Below are positions 24,827 through 36,777 of a stretch of 64,000 bases of DNA, in pieces. This stretch comes from Diaporthe sp. PMI_573 (Eukaryota; Ascomycota; Sordariomycetes; Diaporthales; Diaporthaceae), in contig JAJTUP010000016.1 in assembly GCA_021399435.1 (NCBI GenBank), positions 682,001-746,000 of the forward strand. The letters run 5' to 3'. A program made the translations under genes and the position numbers. Position 1 is the first letter of the stretch, and every line of letters starts with the position of its first letter. Below the pieces are notes generated by a model that saw only the letters and a program-made list of their open reading frames with translations, searched no databases and was not told where the DNA came from.

Positions 24827-24832
24827 TTCCTG
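24827..24832. repeat. Right copy of 6-bp direct repeat TTCCTG
   Basis: Identical to 19505-19510 and directly borders the right end of the insertion. It is the last in-family codon pair (Gln-Glu) of the HET N-terminal part. Confidence 0.7.
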
Positions 24833-25261
24833 AAGTGTCCATCCTCGAGTAAACCATTTGCTTCGGCAGAATTCTTCAACGTAGTCATCTGTCATACGCT
24901 TCCACCCTGGCCACGCTTCAGGCATTGGTTCAACATCAGCCAAGTACACATAGCATATAGAAGCTTTTTGGTACCAGATGAACATGGAGTTGATAGCCTC
25001 ACTCAACTCGGCAGAGCTTGATTTGTCTATACAGTTGGTGTCAACCCATAGATATCTCAAACCGTGCTTCTGAGCCTTTCTACATGCCATGTCGATCTTG
25101 TAGTACCCCTTCTTTTTCTTCCTGTCGTCGATGCTCAGGTGGTGCCAGTCCTGGAATGTGACTTCTCCCTCCTCCCATGTGTGCGAGAGGATGGCGTACT
25201 CAGGTATCTTGTCGTCCCAAAACTCGAGAAGCTCGAGGGTCTCTGTGTCGATGAGTCGCAT
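24827..25261 (-). pseudogene. HET-domain gene, N-terminal part
   Basis: The ATG at 25261 opens MRLIDTETLELLEF, followed by the classical HET first-half motifs: YAILSHTWEEGEVTFQDW, the segment GLRYLWVDTNCIDK, SEAINSMFIWYQKASICYVY and SKWFTRGWTLQE. Family identity then stops abruptly at the TTCCTG repeat (24827). The rest of the domain lies in the same orientation at 18131-19510. The formal ORF continues to 24461 with unrelated Pro/Arg-rich residues, so a transcript from here would give a truncated HET domain with an aberrant tail. The start is the standard N-terminus of the family. Confidence 0.85.
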
Positions 25262-25851
25262 GGCTGGCTTCGTTTGTGGAGCTAATGGGGTGCTGCGGCT
25301 CCTCGAGCCTATTGTCGGATTGCTTCGGGCAACGATTTATACACAGAAAGCGAAGCAAGCGGACTCAGAGTATGTAGAATTCGAAAATGTCGCATTTCGA
25401 GCAGGCTGCCAGCATCACGTCCAAACCCCCGCTCGCTGACAAGTCATGCAGGTGAGACGGATTTGGTCGAAAGCTAGCCAGATTGGAAAATGGGTGACTT
25501 TTACACTGCAGCGGTATTCATGGGGCGCAGAGCCTCTTTTGCCAATGATTGTCGACTCGGCTACCTCTCTTGTTATGTAGGGCGAACGGCTCGGCGTGAG
25601 GTTTCTAGCATTGCCTAAAGAAACCATTATGGATGAATCAGGCTTTCTGCGGGACACATTTCTGCTTCTAGGGCTTGACTTGGGCTCAATGCGAGTCTAT
25701 TCATCATTTCATCAATTAACACCTCTACCCATAGTGTTGTACAAGTCGGACAGGGTACCCAAGCCGTTCCTCTGCCTTTTTGTTTGCAAAGCACCGTGTC
25801 CCGCCCCGTCGTCCAGACTACCACGCCCACCACCACCCAACAGCCCAACAA
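25262..25851. other. Intergenic, HET promoter side and RPT6 3' flank
   Basis: No gene recognised. The plus-strand ORFs here continue antisense into RPT6. Confidence 0.5.
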
Positions 25852-27133
25852 TCACTTGAACAGGCGCTGCAAGCTGACCTCCTTGCTACCGTCGTGCTTG
25901 TTCAGGATCTTGGCCGTAGCTAGCTCAAAGTCCTCCTGCGTGACGTGGACTCTCCTCTCGCGGAGGGCGTACATGCCCGCCTCGGTACAGACACCCTTGA
26001 GCTCGGCACCAGAGCACCCATTCATCTTCTCCGCAATCTTGGTGAGGTTAAGCCCGCGCGTCAGGTTCATCTTGCGCGAGTGGATGCGCAGGATATCGGC
26101 GCGGGCCTCGACGCTGGGTGGCGGAAACTCGATCTTCCGGTCGATTCTGCCGGGGCGGAGCAGCGCCGGGTCCAGGATGTCGAGCCTGTTCGTGGCCATG
26201 ATGACCTTGATGTTCTTGGTTGGCTCGAAGCCGTCGAGCTGGTTGAGGAGCTCCAGCATCGTGCGCTGGACCTCCGAGTCGCCCCCGCTAGAGCCCTCGA
26301 CCCGCGAGCTGCCGATGCTGTCGATCTCGTCCATGAAGATGATGGAGGGGGCGTGCTCCCTCGCCATGACGAAGAGCTCGCGCACCATGCGGGAGCCCTC
26401 GCCGATGTACTTTTGCACCAGCTCCGAGCCCGACACGCGGATGAACTTGCAGTCGGTGTGGTGGGCCACCGCCCTCGCCAGCAGGGTCTTGCCTGTCCCC
26501 GGCGGGCCGTAGAGCAGGACGCCCTTTGGTTGTGCGATTCCGAGGGACTCGAAGAGCTCCGGGTGCTTGAGGCCGAGCTCGATGACCTCCTTGATCTCTT
26601 TGATTTGTTGGTCCAGGCCTCCTATCATGTCGTAGGTTGAGTCGGGCACCTTTTCGACCATCATGAGGGAGACGAGGGGGTCCACGGAGGATGGGAGGAT
26701 CTTCTCGAGTTTGTATGAGTCGGACAGGAGGGTGACCCGTTTGCCGACTGTGAGCTTGGCGATGTCGACGGAATCTGACACATCGACGACTGCAGTGGGT
26801 GTCAGCATGTTGATGAGACCAAGACCATCGTCGCATGTCGCTGGTCTAGTTTGACCGCCTTGCGCCACGATAGGGCCACATAACAAGAAATCACATACCG
26901 TATTTTCCCTCAGGGTGGACCTTGACCAGCACCTTCTTCGTGCTCATGACCTTGACAACCTCTCCCACGTAGGAGCCCGGTTGCTGCAGCAGGCCCAGCT
27001 CTTCCCGGAGAAGCCGCACTCTGGAGTTGTAGTCGTTCCTCTGGGCCTCGAGACGGCGCAGCACAGCCTGGCCCTTGAGGATCTCGAGCTTCATCGCCTC
27101 GATCTTGTTGTGGTAGTAGTTGTCGAGCGCCAT
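25852..27133 (-). CDS. RPT6: 26S proteasome regulatory subunit 8 (AAA+ ATPase Rpt6)
   Basis: Exon 1 is 26899-27133 and exon 2 is 25852-26789, with a 109-bp GTATGT...CAG intron, giving 390 aa, the usual length for this subunit. The N-terminal helix ([19 protein letters not shown]) forms the coiled coil used for ATPase pairing. The OB region contains [19 protein letters not shown]. The AAA domain has Walker A GPPGTGKT (about residues 173-180), Walker [12 protein letters not shown], and the second region [18 protein letters not shown] with sensor Asn and arginine fingers. Rpt6 is one of six ATPases forming the base ring of the 19S particle that unfolds ubiquitylated proteins in nucleus and cytosol. 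The upstream frame is open to 27433, but the added residues are low-complexity and the family N-terminus matches the ATG at 27133. Very highly conserved; not expected to vary between strains. Confidence 0.95.
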
Positions 27134-29077
27134 GGTGATGGACGGTGCTCGGGGAGCTCTGGCTTCGGCTGGGGCTGACGTCGGGGGGGAGGTGTTCGGA
27201 GGAGACTCGCCGTCGTCCTCGGTGGGCGAGGAGGTTGATTCGTCTGTGATGGGTTCAGAGGGCGGGTGCTCGAGCTGCGCTGGTGATGTGTTGTCTTGCT
27301 TGATGGATATGAAGATGGTTGTTGTCACGATGCGGCGCAAGCAGAAGGCGAAGAGCTGCCACAGCCGTTGCCGCAGGCAGTCTCGGCCAACGCGTCGTCC
27401 ATCACCACTGGTGGCCCGTGCTTCTAGACCCATGTTCGACTTCTCCCTGCTACTATCGAGTGCCCAAGCTAGAATATTAGATAAGCACGACAGACGTCAT
27501 GCTAGACCGAGCTTCTCCCAGCTACGGTCGGGTCAGCTCGACTTGGAATTATTGTAATGCTTTACTCCATATTCTCTTATATATCGACATCTGGTGGTTT
27601 ACTGTTGTTGGGACCTGAACTCAGGTTTGATGCAGCACATTGGATACACATAAGTTCAGCCAGCCTCAGAGACATGCTATGTCTCGGTCCTAGGGTGTTT
27701 AAGGCCGTAGCGGGAGGGTAGCGTAATCATCTGTGATCTGTGCCTCTCTTCAGGTCATCCGTCTGCGAACTCACCCTCCTTTACAGGTGAAGCGTCACGC
27801 GGCCACAGATTCTGATATCAAGACTAAAGTCAAGCCATCACCTGGCGCTTCCGGACGAGCCGCAGAACACCGTTTCTGAGAAAAAGAAAACACTCTAGCA
27901 AGCATGCGAACCCTTAATTCAGGGCCAGTGTTCGTCCCAGATGTGGCCCTGTCCCGGTCTGTCTTGGACTGGTCGTTGAGAGTAGCGAACGGGGCAGGCA
28001 TAACCCAGGTCGTCATGTTTCCGGGAGTACCCAGGCTACCTCTAAAACGTACCAACGGATTGTATCACACGTAAAGAGTGTGTTGAACTCAATCGGAGCC
28101 CAACGGATGGAGCAAGATGGCGGTGAAGCGCCACCTGATATAGTTGCATGGGCTGCACCTCGGTATACCGGCCGTCTCTGCTGAATGATGGCCCGACCTG
28201 ATCGTCTCGCAGCTGAAATCACAAGTGCCGTGTCAGATCCTGTGCAGCCTGCCAGCGATCCAGTTATCCTAGACCTGTCATCCCGGAGCGAGGAGGAGTA
28301 GCTGTAGCACGATTGCCAGGTGACAAGCCCTGTTTGTGAGGGTATCTGTGCACGTTGGGCGTTCAGGCGTTATACTGCACCGCACAACAGTTTAAAAAAA
28401 CTCTCAAGACAACGGTGACTGGCGGCGGCAAGTTCCCAGTCCCGGGAGACCAGGACGAACTGATGCCAACGGTCAAACCTGACACAGCTAGAAGAGCAGC
28501 AACGCAACCACACCACTGAGGAGGCTCGCATATCATGTCACATGGGTGGCAGAGAATTAGGTGGATGATCTGAGATGTGGACCCTTTGGGTTGCGTCCGA
28601 CGCAGCCGACCTTGAGCTGCACAGGGTTGAGGCGGCTGCAAGGAATTTGGTGGAGGGGGGCCCGATGATGGGTGGATGGGTCCAGAGATTTACACGATGA
28701 TGAACACTGCCAATCTGGGCACCGAAATGTGACCAGTGACCAGTGGACTGTGGCCAGTAGCACGATGCTAGCGACAGCCGACTGAAGTACTGCATGCAAG
28801 CAAAACAGACGGACTCAACTGGATAGACTCTGCAGATACCTATCGGTTCGTGGCTCCGGCATATTGTGGCACCCTCGTCTTTGTTGTGTGGGTGGGCTGA
28901 GTCGGGACGGATCTGTACCCCTCGCCTCTACTCCGTCCTGTCTGGCCTGTCCGTACACTAAACGTGGGCACTGCACCAGCCCAAGATGCAATGCGACATC
29001 ATCGGGCATGACGACCCTCGTCCCATGCTATGCCGTGCGATGCACCCACGACTGCATCGGGGGTGCGATTTGCAGAG

Positions 29078-29101
29078 CACACACACACACACACGCACAC
29101 A
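29078..29101. repeat. (AC)n microsatellite
   Basis: Uninterrupted AC dinucleotides except for one G substitution, in the intergenic region. Confidence 0.9.
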
Positions 29102-29721
29102 GTCTGCGGTATCAGAAATCGATCTCAGTGGCAGCAGCGCAGGCGGGAGGGAGGACAAAAAAAACGCATGCATGTTTTGAAATCTGCATGTCAGAAGACG
29201 GGCTGATGCCGCGGCGGGAAGATTGCAATATCGTCAGCAATCCAGCTGTTGCTACCCGCCAGTGTCGGTGTTGCTATTTGAATCCAACTGATCGGCGTCA
29301 TAGGCAGTCAGTCAGGTAAGTACGTAAGTACCAAAGTACACAAGTGGCTGGAGTACGGAGCTGGAGTACCTGGGGCTGTCTATAGTGGGCACACGGCGTG
29401 GGGCGGTGGGCAGTTGGTAGCCCTGTGTTGCCCTCATCTGGCGGGCCCAAGGCTTACTTACAGGTCTGTTCTCGCCTGTTGGTTCTTGGGGGAACCCGTG
29501 CGTTTCCTTTATGCAGCCCTGGACCCGGTACATGTGCCGCCCGCCCGCCTGTCCGCCAGGCCATCCAAGCCTCGAAGTGGCCTGCTCAGAGCAGGAGACA
29601 GCACGGACAAAGTGCCAGGGTGCAGGGTGCTTGCTTGCTAATAATACTGGCGAGCTGGTGGAAGGATCAGCCTACGAGTTGAGTTGGTTGGCTGGGCACT
29701 AGGCCCCTTCCTCCAAAGTTC

Positions 29722-29749
29722 CCCAAGGCCCAAGGCCCAAGGCCCAAGG
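29722..29749. repeat. Four perfect copies of CCCAAGG
   Basis: A 7-bp unit repeated four times without mismatch, in intergenic DNA. Confidence 0.85.
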
Positions 29750-30522
29750 CTTTTGTCCGATGTTGAGCTTCGCATTCTAGTTCGAGTCAAGTCGGAATTC
29801 CAAGAAAGTCGCCTCGCCCTCACCTACGGCAGACGGCAGTTCGGCAGCTGCACAAGCACTGAGTACGAGTGCGAGTCTTCTGACCGAAGTACATGCCATC
29901 CATCCATCCTGCTCCCTCGATCTGATCTTCGACCCTCGTCTCCCCCTTCGAATCCATATCCATACCACGGCCACGACCGCGACCGCGACGACTTCCTTGC
30001 CATTCTTCCTTATTCTGTCCCCGAGCTTGTTGTTGCCTTGGAATTCCTCCTCCTTCTGTAACTCCTCCTCCTCCTCCTTCTCATCTGCCTGGGGTTGCAC
30101 GCGGGCACTGCCATGACTTCAACCCGACATTAAACTGGAGCTCTACCCTCCGTCAGCTTGACCCACACCAGCTCTACACATGATCGGCCATCTTCGATCT
30201 CCCCAGAATCACCACTACATGTAACGCCTCCGGGACCCAATTTCGCCCACATCTGCTTCGCCCCTGTTCCTTGTTTATCTTTTTTTCTCGTACGTACTCG
30301 CAACTTGATACCCCTCTCGCCTCACGCATCCATATCGGCCCAAAGCTCCAGCCATATCGTGATCGTGCCCGAGACAACGCGACCTGGCTCGCCTTGCCCA
30401 AGATCAACCAGGCAGTGAGCCCATCTCGCACGCTCACTCGACCTGTCTGTGCATGTGCGTTTGATATACGGTGCATTTGAAGACGAGTTCGTCGGACACT
30501 CGGACGGGGCAGCTCCGTCAAG

Positions 30523-33500
30523 ATGGACCAGCCTCACCAAAACAGACCGGACGACGCCAGTGAGGCGTCGCGCCGCTCCTCAATTGCGCCCTCGCCCACA
30601 GACGTCCGAGGCGCGAGCAGATACGAGTCCATCACCGGCCGGGACGACGATGGCTTTTCAGAGAGCTACCAGTCTACGGATACTGTGCGGAGGAGACCAG
30701 ATGCTACGGCAGCTTATGGTACGTGCGACCTGCCACTTCCCGTCATATCGCGCCCTGTGACCCGCAGATCTGTCTGTCTCTGCTGCATCGTCCAACTTTG
30801 CCGAGATCGCATATCTCGCGCTCGTCCTACTTCATAGGCTCCAGGCTAACTTGGTTCACCCGCATCAACAGGTACTAGCAGCCCCTCTGTTGGCACCGCA
30901 TCCTCGTCCCAATATCTCGAGCCCACGACTTCCGGCGAACGACACCACCAGCGCATGGGAACCAACTCGTCGCAACCGTCGCGCTCCCCTGTACCGCCCT
31001 CGTCCCTCGACCGCGGAAGAGGCAAGCCGCGCAAGCCACCGCTGTCGCGACGAGCTTCCTCCAATGCCCAAGCACCGCACCGTGGGGGCATCTTCTCCGT
31101 GGACGACGCGCTCGACGAGATCGAGGCGGACCAGGTGAACGAGCTTCAGCAAAGCTGGTCATCCGTGCGGAGGAGGCAGGCCGTGGCGCCAAAACTGAGC
31201 AGGATACAGTCGAGCCGGGACGCGGCCGGATCCAGCGAGGACGCGGGGCCCCCAAAGACCCCAGTGATTGTGGAGGAGCAAAACGGTGACCCTCCGGAAC
31301 TAGAGGCTGTAGAAGGGAGCGTGCAGGCCGGTGACGGGATAGACGAAGATACACCTGTCGACGACGATGAAGACGATGGTGACATCAGCGACGCCGAGAG
31401 CTTCACGCTCAAGGACAGACAGGCGGCCATCAACGAGACTCATCCATTCGGTATTAGGCTATGGAAACCGGCCCTCTACAAGAAGGATAGATCGGTGCAG
31501 AAGAACGCAGAGACGGATATCCACAGCTCACCCGGCGGCAGGGTCAGCAATTGGCTGCTTTTGTTTAACATTGTTTGGACCCTCTGTTTTGGCTGGTGGA
31601 TGGCTCTGATCGCCTTCACTGGCGCTGTCGTATGTTTCCTCTTCGCCGCCGCTCCTAGCGCGCTTGAGTATGGACGTGTGCTATGGGGACTGGCTGGCTA
31701 CCTCTTCTACCCCTTCGGCAAGTTCATCCGGCTTGAGCAGCAGGAGGCGTACATCGACGAGGACCAAGGCGAGGGCAGAAGCATCAGCGAGTATGAGCAG
31801 TGGCAGAGCGGCGATCTGGAATACGGAAGGCTGTTCTTCGGCCCCGACATGGGCACCCGTTCTATCGTCGGAAGATCCCGAAGGAGTATCGATTCCGAGC
31901 CCAGCGAGACCGACAGCCTGCTAGGACGCGGTCGGGGCCACCACGGCCACACCAGCGACGATGACTTACCCCGTATCAAGAGGAGGCTCTTCGGTCGTGG
32001 TCAGTGGAACATTGGTCGGCTCATCTTCTTCATCTTCTTCTACGCCCTCATCACCCCATCGCTGTTCCTCGCGTCGGCCATATGTTGGTTCTTGGTCTTC
32101 TGGATACCCATGGGCAAGGTCACCATGCTCCTCTTCGATCACCTGCGCCGGCACCCCTTGGCCTTGTCATTCGAGTCCGACATCTCATACGCTCGCATCC
32201 CGGCGGCGCCTCACTCTTCCGTCATTGTCTGCACCTATCGAGCTGTTGGGCTGAAATACTGGAAGTACACGGTTGATGGTACTAACATCTTTCTCATCAA
32301 CCTTATGGCCGTTGTGCTATTCGTCATCCTCGATTGGGCCGTGCTGGAGGGCGTTTTTGAGGTCCACAACTTCATCACGTCCCCCGGTTTCCTCTTTATT
32401 ATGGGATTATTCTCCATTATCCCTCTGGCGTACTTCATTGGACAAGCCGTGGCTTCCATCTCGGCGCAGTCGTCCATGGGATTCGGCGCCGCCATCAACG
32501 CCTTCTTTTCCACTATCGTGGAGGTCTTCTTGTACTGTGTCGCGCTCAAGGACGGGAAGGGTGCGCTTGTGGAAGGCAGTATTGTTGGTTCTATTTTTGC
32601 CGGTATCTTGTTCCTCCCGGGCTTGTCCATGTGCTGCGGAGCCATCAAGCGCAAGACGCAGCGCTTCAACGCCCGCTCCGCCGGTGTGACATCGACAATG
32701 TTGCTCTTCGCAGTGATCGGCGCGTTCGGCCCCACTCTGTTCTATCAGATATACGGCTCACATGAACTCAACTGTGTAGACTGCGTCAGCAGTGGTAATT
32801 CCAAGCACGGCATGGGAGCCAGGGATTGCCGCCGCTGCTACTTCAGCCAGACTCCCGCCCTGGACGAACGCTTCTATCTCGAGGCGGTCCGCCCTTATTG
32901 CTATATGGCGGCCACACTGCTCTTCTTGAGTTATGTCATCGGCCTCTGGTTCACACTACGCACCCACGCCGCAGTGATCTGGAACACTGAACAGGATGAG
33001 AAGAGGCACGATGAGCAGTTGCACCATTCTGCAATGGGTGGCCGTTCAGCCCCTCGCAGCGGGTACCCATCCATCGCCGAGGCCAGCGGTGCGGACGTGC
33101 GCGAGAGCCAGATTTACAAGCGAACTCTGGGCCAGACCCTTAGGCAGGTAGGTCTGCAGCCCAGTGCTTCCGGTAACGGTGCCGCCACAACACCGCACAT
33201 CCCGCCTCCAAGGTCCGACAGCGTCAGCGCGTCAGTGAACATCCCGGGGTTCTCGGAGGCCGAGAATAGCCAGCTCGTGCAGCAGATCGCCGAGATTGCC
33301 AGCACGGCCGCCACAGCTGCCGCTAGAGATGCGCGGAGCAGCGTTGCTAAGAGCACCCCTGCGACGACACCTCACCTGCCGCAGGGCCACTCTTCTGGGA
33401 GGGAAACGGCCATGAGCTCGCACCGGCCGCCGCCTATCCGCACCGCGACTTTCCCCGAGCACGATGACCCTGTGGGAGCCGAGGCCCACGCCGGTGGTCA

Positions 33501-34397
33501 CGGAGGTCACGACGCGCCGAACTGGAGCAGGACAAAGTCTGCGGTCATCCTGATGAGCGCGACTGTGCTGTATGCGATTATTGCGGAGATCCTTGTGGAC
33601 ACGGTGGATGTGGTCCTCGAGGGATTTGCGATTGACGAGAAGTTCCTGGGTATAACGCTCTTCGCGTTGGTACCGAATACCACGGAGTTCTTGGTAAGTC
33701 TAGATCTTGGGTTACCTTCTTCCCTTGTTTCTGGTGGACACATGATGAGCACTACGCGTTACTACCCAGCTCACTCAGACGCATATTTGCGGTTGCTGAG
33801 AGCACGTTTGAATTATCTACTCCTGAACCTCCATTTCACACTTTCCCTCCCCTCCTAACTAAGCCCAAACCACATCCTGCCCGAACCAGGTTTACTAACC
33901 GTGGCCCCCAGAACGCCATATCCTTCGCCATGAACGGCAACATCGCCCTCTCCATGGAGATCGGCTCCGCGTATGCGCTGCAGGTGTGCCTCCTCCAGAT
34001 CCCGGCGCTGGTGCTCTTCAGCGCCGTGTACACGATCACGCTGCCCAACGGCGAGCTGCCGCTCGACATGGGCAAGTATACCTTCAGCCTGCTGTTCCCG
34101 CAGTGGGACATGGTGACGGTCATCCTGTGCGTGTTCCTGCTGAGCTACATGTACGGCGAGGGCAAGAGCAACTACTTCAAGGGGTCCATCCTGCTGCTGA
34201 GCTACCTTGTCGTCGTCACGGGGTATTACTTCACAGGGTTTGGGGTTGGTATTGATTCCATGGGTTCTGGGGCGAACCGGTTTGATGTTTGGGATGCGCA
34301 GGCTGGAGGGTGGATGCCTTCTTCGTCCGTGGCCCCCGGTACGGGGCCTGAGAGCCTCAAGACTGTTGGGAGGACGGTCTCGGGTGTGGTGTATTGA
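30523..34397 (+). CDS. VNX1: Vacuolar CAX/VNX1-type cation/H+ antiporter
   Basis: Three exons: 30523-30718, 30872-33693 and 33912-34397, with introns of 153 bp (phase 1) and 218 bp (phase 0), giving about 1,167 aa. The first 190 residues are a Ser/Pro/Arg-rich cytosolic tail. Then come about a dozen hydrophobic segments, beginning NWLLLFNIVWTLCFGWW. The two CAX signature repeats are visible: GFGAAINAFFSTIVEV in the first half and VPNTTEFLNAISFAMNGN in the second, the latter spanning intron 2. A long hydrophilic loop (about residues 720-900) separates the halves. Family knowledge: VNX1-like proteins exchange Na+, K+ or Ca2+ for protons across the vacuolar or ER membrane. The second intron is longer than average, but splicing restores the conserved FLNAISF motif exactly. 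The symbol follows the yeast relative; ion specificity cannot be read from sequence. Confidence 0.88.
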
Positions 34398-35432
34398 AAA
34401 AGACTCGGTGGCCATGATGGTGTAGAGTTGAGAGTCGAGGGTGAGCCGTGGATTTATGTTCGGGAGTAGCATGGTGTGGGTACATACTGTGTGGTACTTT
34501 GCCGGGCTGACTGACTGGTGGGTGGCTGCGGGTCTGGTTGTTTAAGGAGTTGTTTAATATCTTCTTCAATTTTGTTGTTGTTATTCCTTGTTGTTCCAAA
34601 ACTATAAACCGGAACTTGTACCTTTGGGTGTCATTGCGTGCGTGCATGAGAGACGTGCCGTGTCTGGTCCGAATACCCCGGACACGCACGGCCTGTTCTC
34701 CTGTCCTTTTTCTTTTGTTTTTCTAGATGGTTGTGGTAGCATATTCGATATCCCATCTGCTCTTGTGTTGTATCATCTGCCTGGATGGCTGCCTACGTGC
34801 TTTCTTGACTGGGCCACAACCGCTAACCTGTGATTATCTGTGCCTGTCTGTGCCTCTGTATGCATAGGGCTGCGGCGAGACTTCAAAATTGTTTCTTTCG
34901 ATCCATCTGTGTCTGCCATTCTGGGCGTGGCTCCGCCCGCGTGAGCCCCTTGCGCTTGGAGAGGCTCGAGCTCTAGTGTTATATGTAGGTGGAGGGGTAA
35001 GATGGTTTTGATCAAGGTGCTCGGGTAGTTATGTGTTGTCTAATTTGAGCTATGAGTAGGTAAGTGAGCCAGTCGGCCGAGTATTTACACACACACACAC
35101 ACATATATATGTACAAGTTCCCTCGTTTCTTTCAACCTTGTTGCTTCCCCAGATCGAGACGTTCCCATTTACTCAGTCGCTAAAGATTTTATTCTCAGAC
35201 ACTGGCCGTACTTCTTTCTATCCGCTCTCCCCCCCCCGCCCCCCGGGGCCGCCGTCCTTCTCCGGTTCCTTCAATCCGCTTCTTCTTCTCCATCAGATGG
35301 TCTCCACCGATTCCTCTCTTCCTCCTCCTTCGGGTCTAAAAATAAAACCCCCGCTTGATGGAGTCTCAAATGCACTGTCGTCTCCTGCATCCCTTGTCTG
35401 ATTTGCCTTGATCTCCACCGTCGCCGCCGTCA
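34398..35432. other. Intergenic, 3' flanks of two convergent genes
   Basis: No gene recognised. It is T-rich after the antiporter stop codon and includes an AC/AT microsatellite. Confidence 0.5.
35087..35110. repeat. (AC)8(AT)4 microsatellite
   Basis: Compound dinucleotide tract in the 3' flank. Confidence 0.9.
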
Positions 35433-36290
35433 TCACCAATCGTCGTCAAAGGGCAGCATTTCACTGTCGTCGATGAGGCTCATCCTGTCATCTTCGAAGC
35501 CCCCCTCCCCTAGTACGTCTTCTTCGTCGAGGAGGCTCTTAAGTGCAGACGGGGCCGGCTTTGTCGCGTCGTCGGAGTCGGGGAAGTTGAAGTCGGAGTC
35601 GGGGAAGTTGAAGTCGTCGTCGGAGTCGTACTTCGTAAATGGGTCGCCAGTTGTTTCCTCCGGGATCTCCTCCGTCGTCTCCTCCACTTGTGTCTCAAGC
35701 TCGGTCTCAAGCTCGGTCTCAAGCTCGGTCTCAAGCTCAGTAGTCTCAAGCTCAGTAGTCTCAACCTCAGTAGTCTCGACCTCAGTAGTCTCGGCCTCCG
35801 AAGTCTCGACCTCAGTAGTCTCACCCTCAGAAGTCTCACCCTCAGAAGTCTCACCCTCAGAAGTCTCACCCTCAGTAGTCTCGACCTCAGTAGTCTCAAC
35901 CTCAGTAGTCTCAACCTCAGTAGTCTCAACCTCAGTCTCAGGCGCAGCCTTCTCCGCGCACCAGCACCCCTCCTGCGCAGCCAGCATCGCCGTCGCCCGT
36001 CTTGTAAGCCTCTCTAGCACGGCGCGCAGGCCATCATCGCTCACGTCGCCGTTGTTGAACTCCGAGTCCTTGTCACACGGGTGCTTGTCCGTCGGGCAGG
36101 TGCAGGGGCTGCAGTCGCACCCGTTGTCGGCGAGCGGGTCCGGCTTGGGATTGTCGACGCAGTAGCAATCCTGGCCGTCTGCGATTGAGTCCTGGAAGGT
36201 TTGGAACTCCCTCTGTAGGGATTCCAGCTCTCCCCGGAGGTAGGCTTCGTCGGGGAGTGGGTAGTATTGTGCTACTTGTGCTTGTTCCAT
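35433..36290 (-). CDS. Acidic repeat protein encoded by a minisatellite
   Basis: Single exon, 285 aa, from an ATG at 36290. The N-terminus has a predicted coiled coil (YLRGELESLQREFQTFQDS), then a Cys-rich part with paired Cys (DCYCV, CDCSPCTC, GCWC). About 90 residues of near-perfect pentapeptides TEVET, SEGET and SEAET follow, then ELET tetrapeptides. The acidic C-terminus has two copies of FNFPDSD. There is no signal peptide or membrane segment. I do not recognise a family. The unbroken frame through the repeats supports translation: unit lengths of 15 and 12 bp are both multiples of three. The minisatellite is expected to vary in copy number between isolates. Confidence 0.6.
   Translation of the reverse strand: MEQAQVAQYYPLPDEAYLRGELESLQREFQTFQDSIADGQDCYCVDNPKPDPLADNGCDCSPCTCPTDKHPCDKDSEFNNGDVSDDGLRAVLERLTRRATAMLAAQEGCWCAEKAAPETEVETTEVETTEVETTEVETTEGETSEGETSEGETSEGETTEVETSEAETTEVETTEVETTELETTELETELETELETELETQVEETTEEIPEETTGDPFTKYDSDDDFNFPDSDFNFPDSDDATKPAPSALKSLLDEEDVLGEGGFEDDRMSLIDDSEMLPFDDDW
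35692..35940. repeat. Coding minisatellite of 12-bp and 15-bp units
   Basis: On the plus strand, 12-bp units of the type tctcaagctcgg are followed by more than a dozen 15-bp units of the type ctcagtagtctcaac with scattered substitutions. Both unit lengths keep the reading frame of the minus-strand gene. Confidence 0.9.
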
Positions 36291-36777
36291 GGTACTTGTG
36301 GTTGATTGTAGCTGAAATATGTGGGGGGTGAGCTTGAGGTTGGGGTTTGGGATTGACCTGATGCGCTCTTTTCTGAGTACTGAGTGGGATATGAAGAAAA
36401 TACCTCCGCATCATATTTCGTGAGACTCCCAGAATTAGCTCTTGGCAAGGTACCAGCGGACCTTTGTGCAAAGTTGAAGCGGAATACCGGTTGCGGTAAA
36501 GGAGACCAATTAGGATGTAAAACAAAGAGCAGGCAATTCTTGTATCCTGCTAACATGGCCTTTTCCTTATCCGTAGGACTTTCTATGCCTGCACAAGCCA
36601 AATGATACTTGTGTCAGCAAAAATGCGGAACTGTTGCACCCCTTTGGACAACTGGTCCAACAGTTCCTTGCTGAGAATGTTTATCAAGTAGGTCCCAGAA
36701 ATTGCTGTTCTGTGCGTTCCCTGCGCTCAGCGTCAATAAAACCACAATCTGATTGTCTAAATCATTGATCGACAGTC
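36291..36777. other. Intergenic, no feature recognised
   Basis: About 490 bases containing the promoter of the repeat protein and the 3' end of the next minus-strand gene. Confidence 0.5.

Larger units (their letters stand above)
27134..30522. other. Long intergenic region between RPT6 and the antiporter gene
   Basis: About 3.4 kb with no gene that I can support. ORFs of 60-150 codons overlap on both strands and lack domains. It contains an AC microsatellite and a CCCAAGG repeat (listed separately). The last 600 bases are rich in C/T tracts and probably hold the promoter and leader of the antiporter gene. Confidence 0.45.

Noticed and set aside
25945..26640. Long plus-strand ORFs over RPT6
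   Set aside because: Antisense to a very highly conserved ATPase; they exist only because of its GC-rich codon use.
28864..29319. 151-codon plus-strand ORF in the long intergenic region
   Set aside because: It runs through an AC microsatellite and has scattered Cys and Arg but no domain.
35473..36165. 230-codon Ser/Val-rich plus-strand ORF
   Set aside because: Mirror image of the 15-bp minisatellite of the minus-strand acidic gene; repeats keep several frames open at once.
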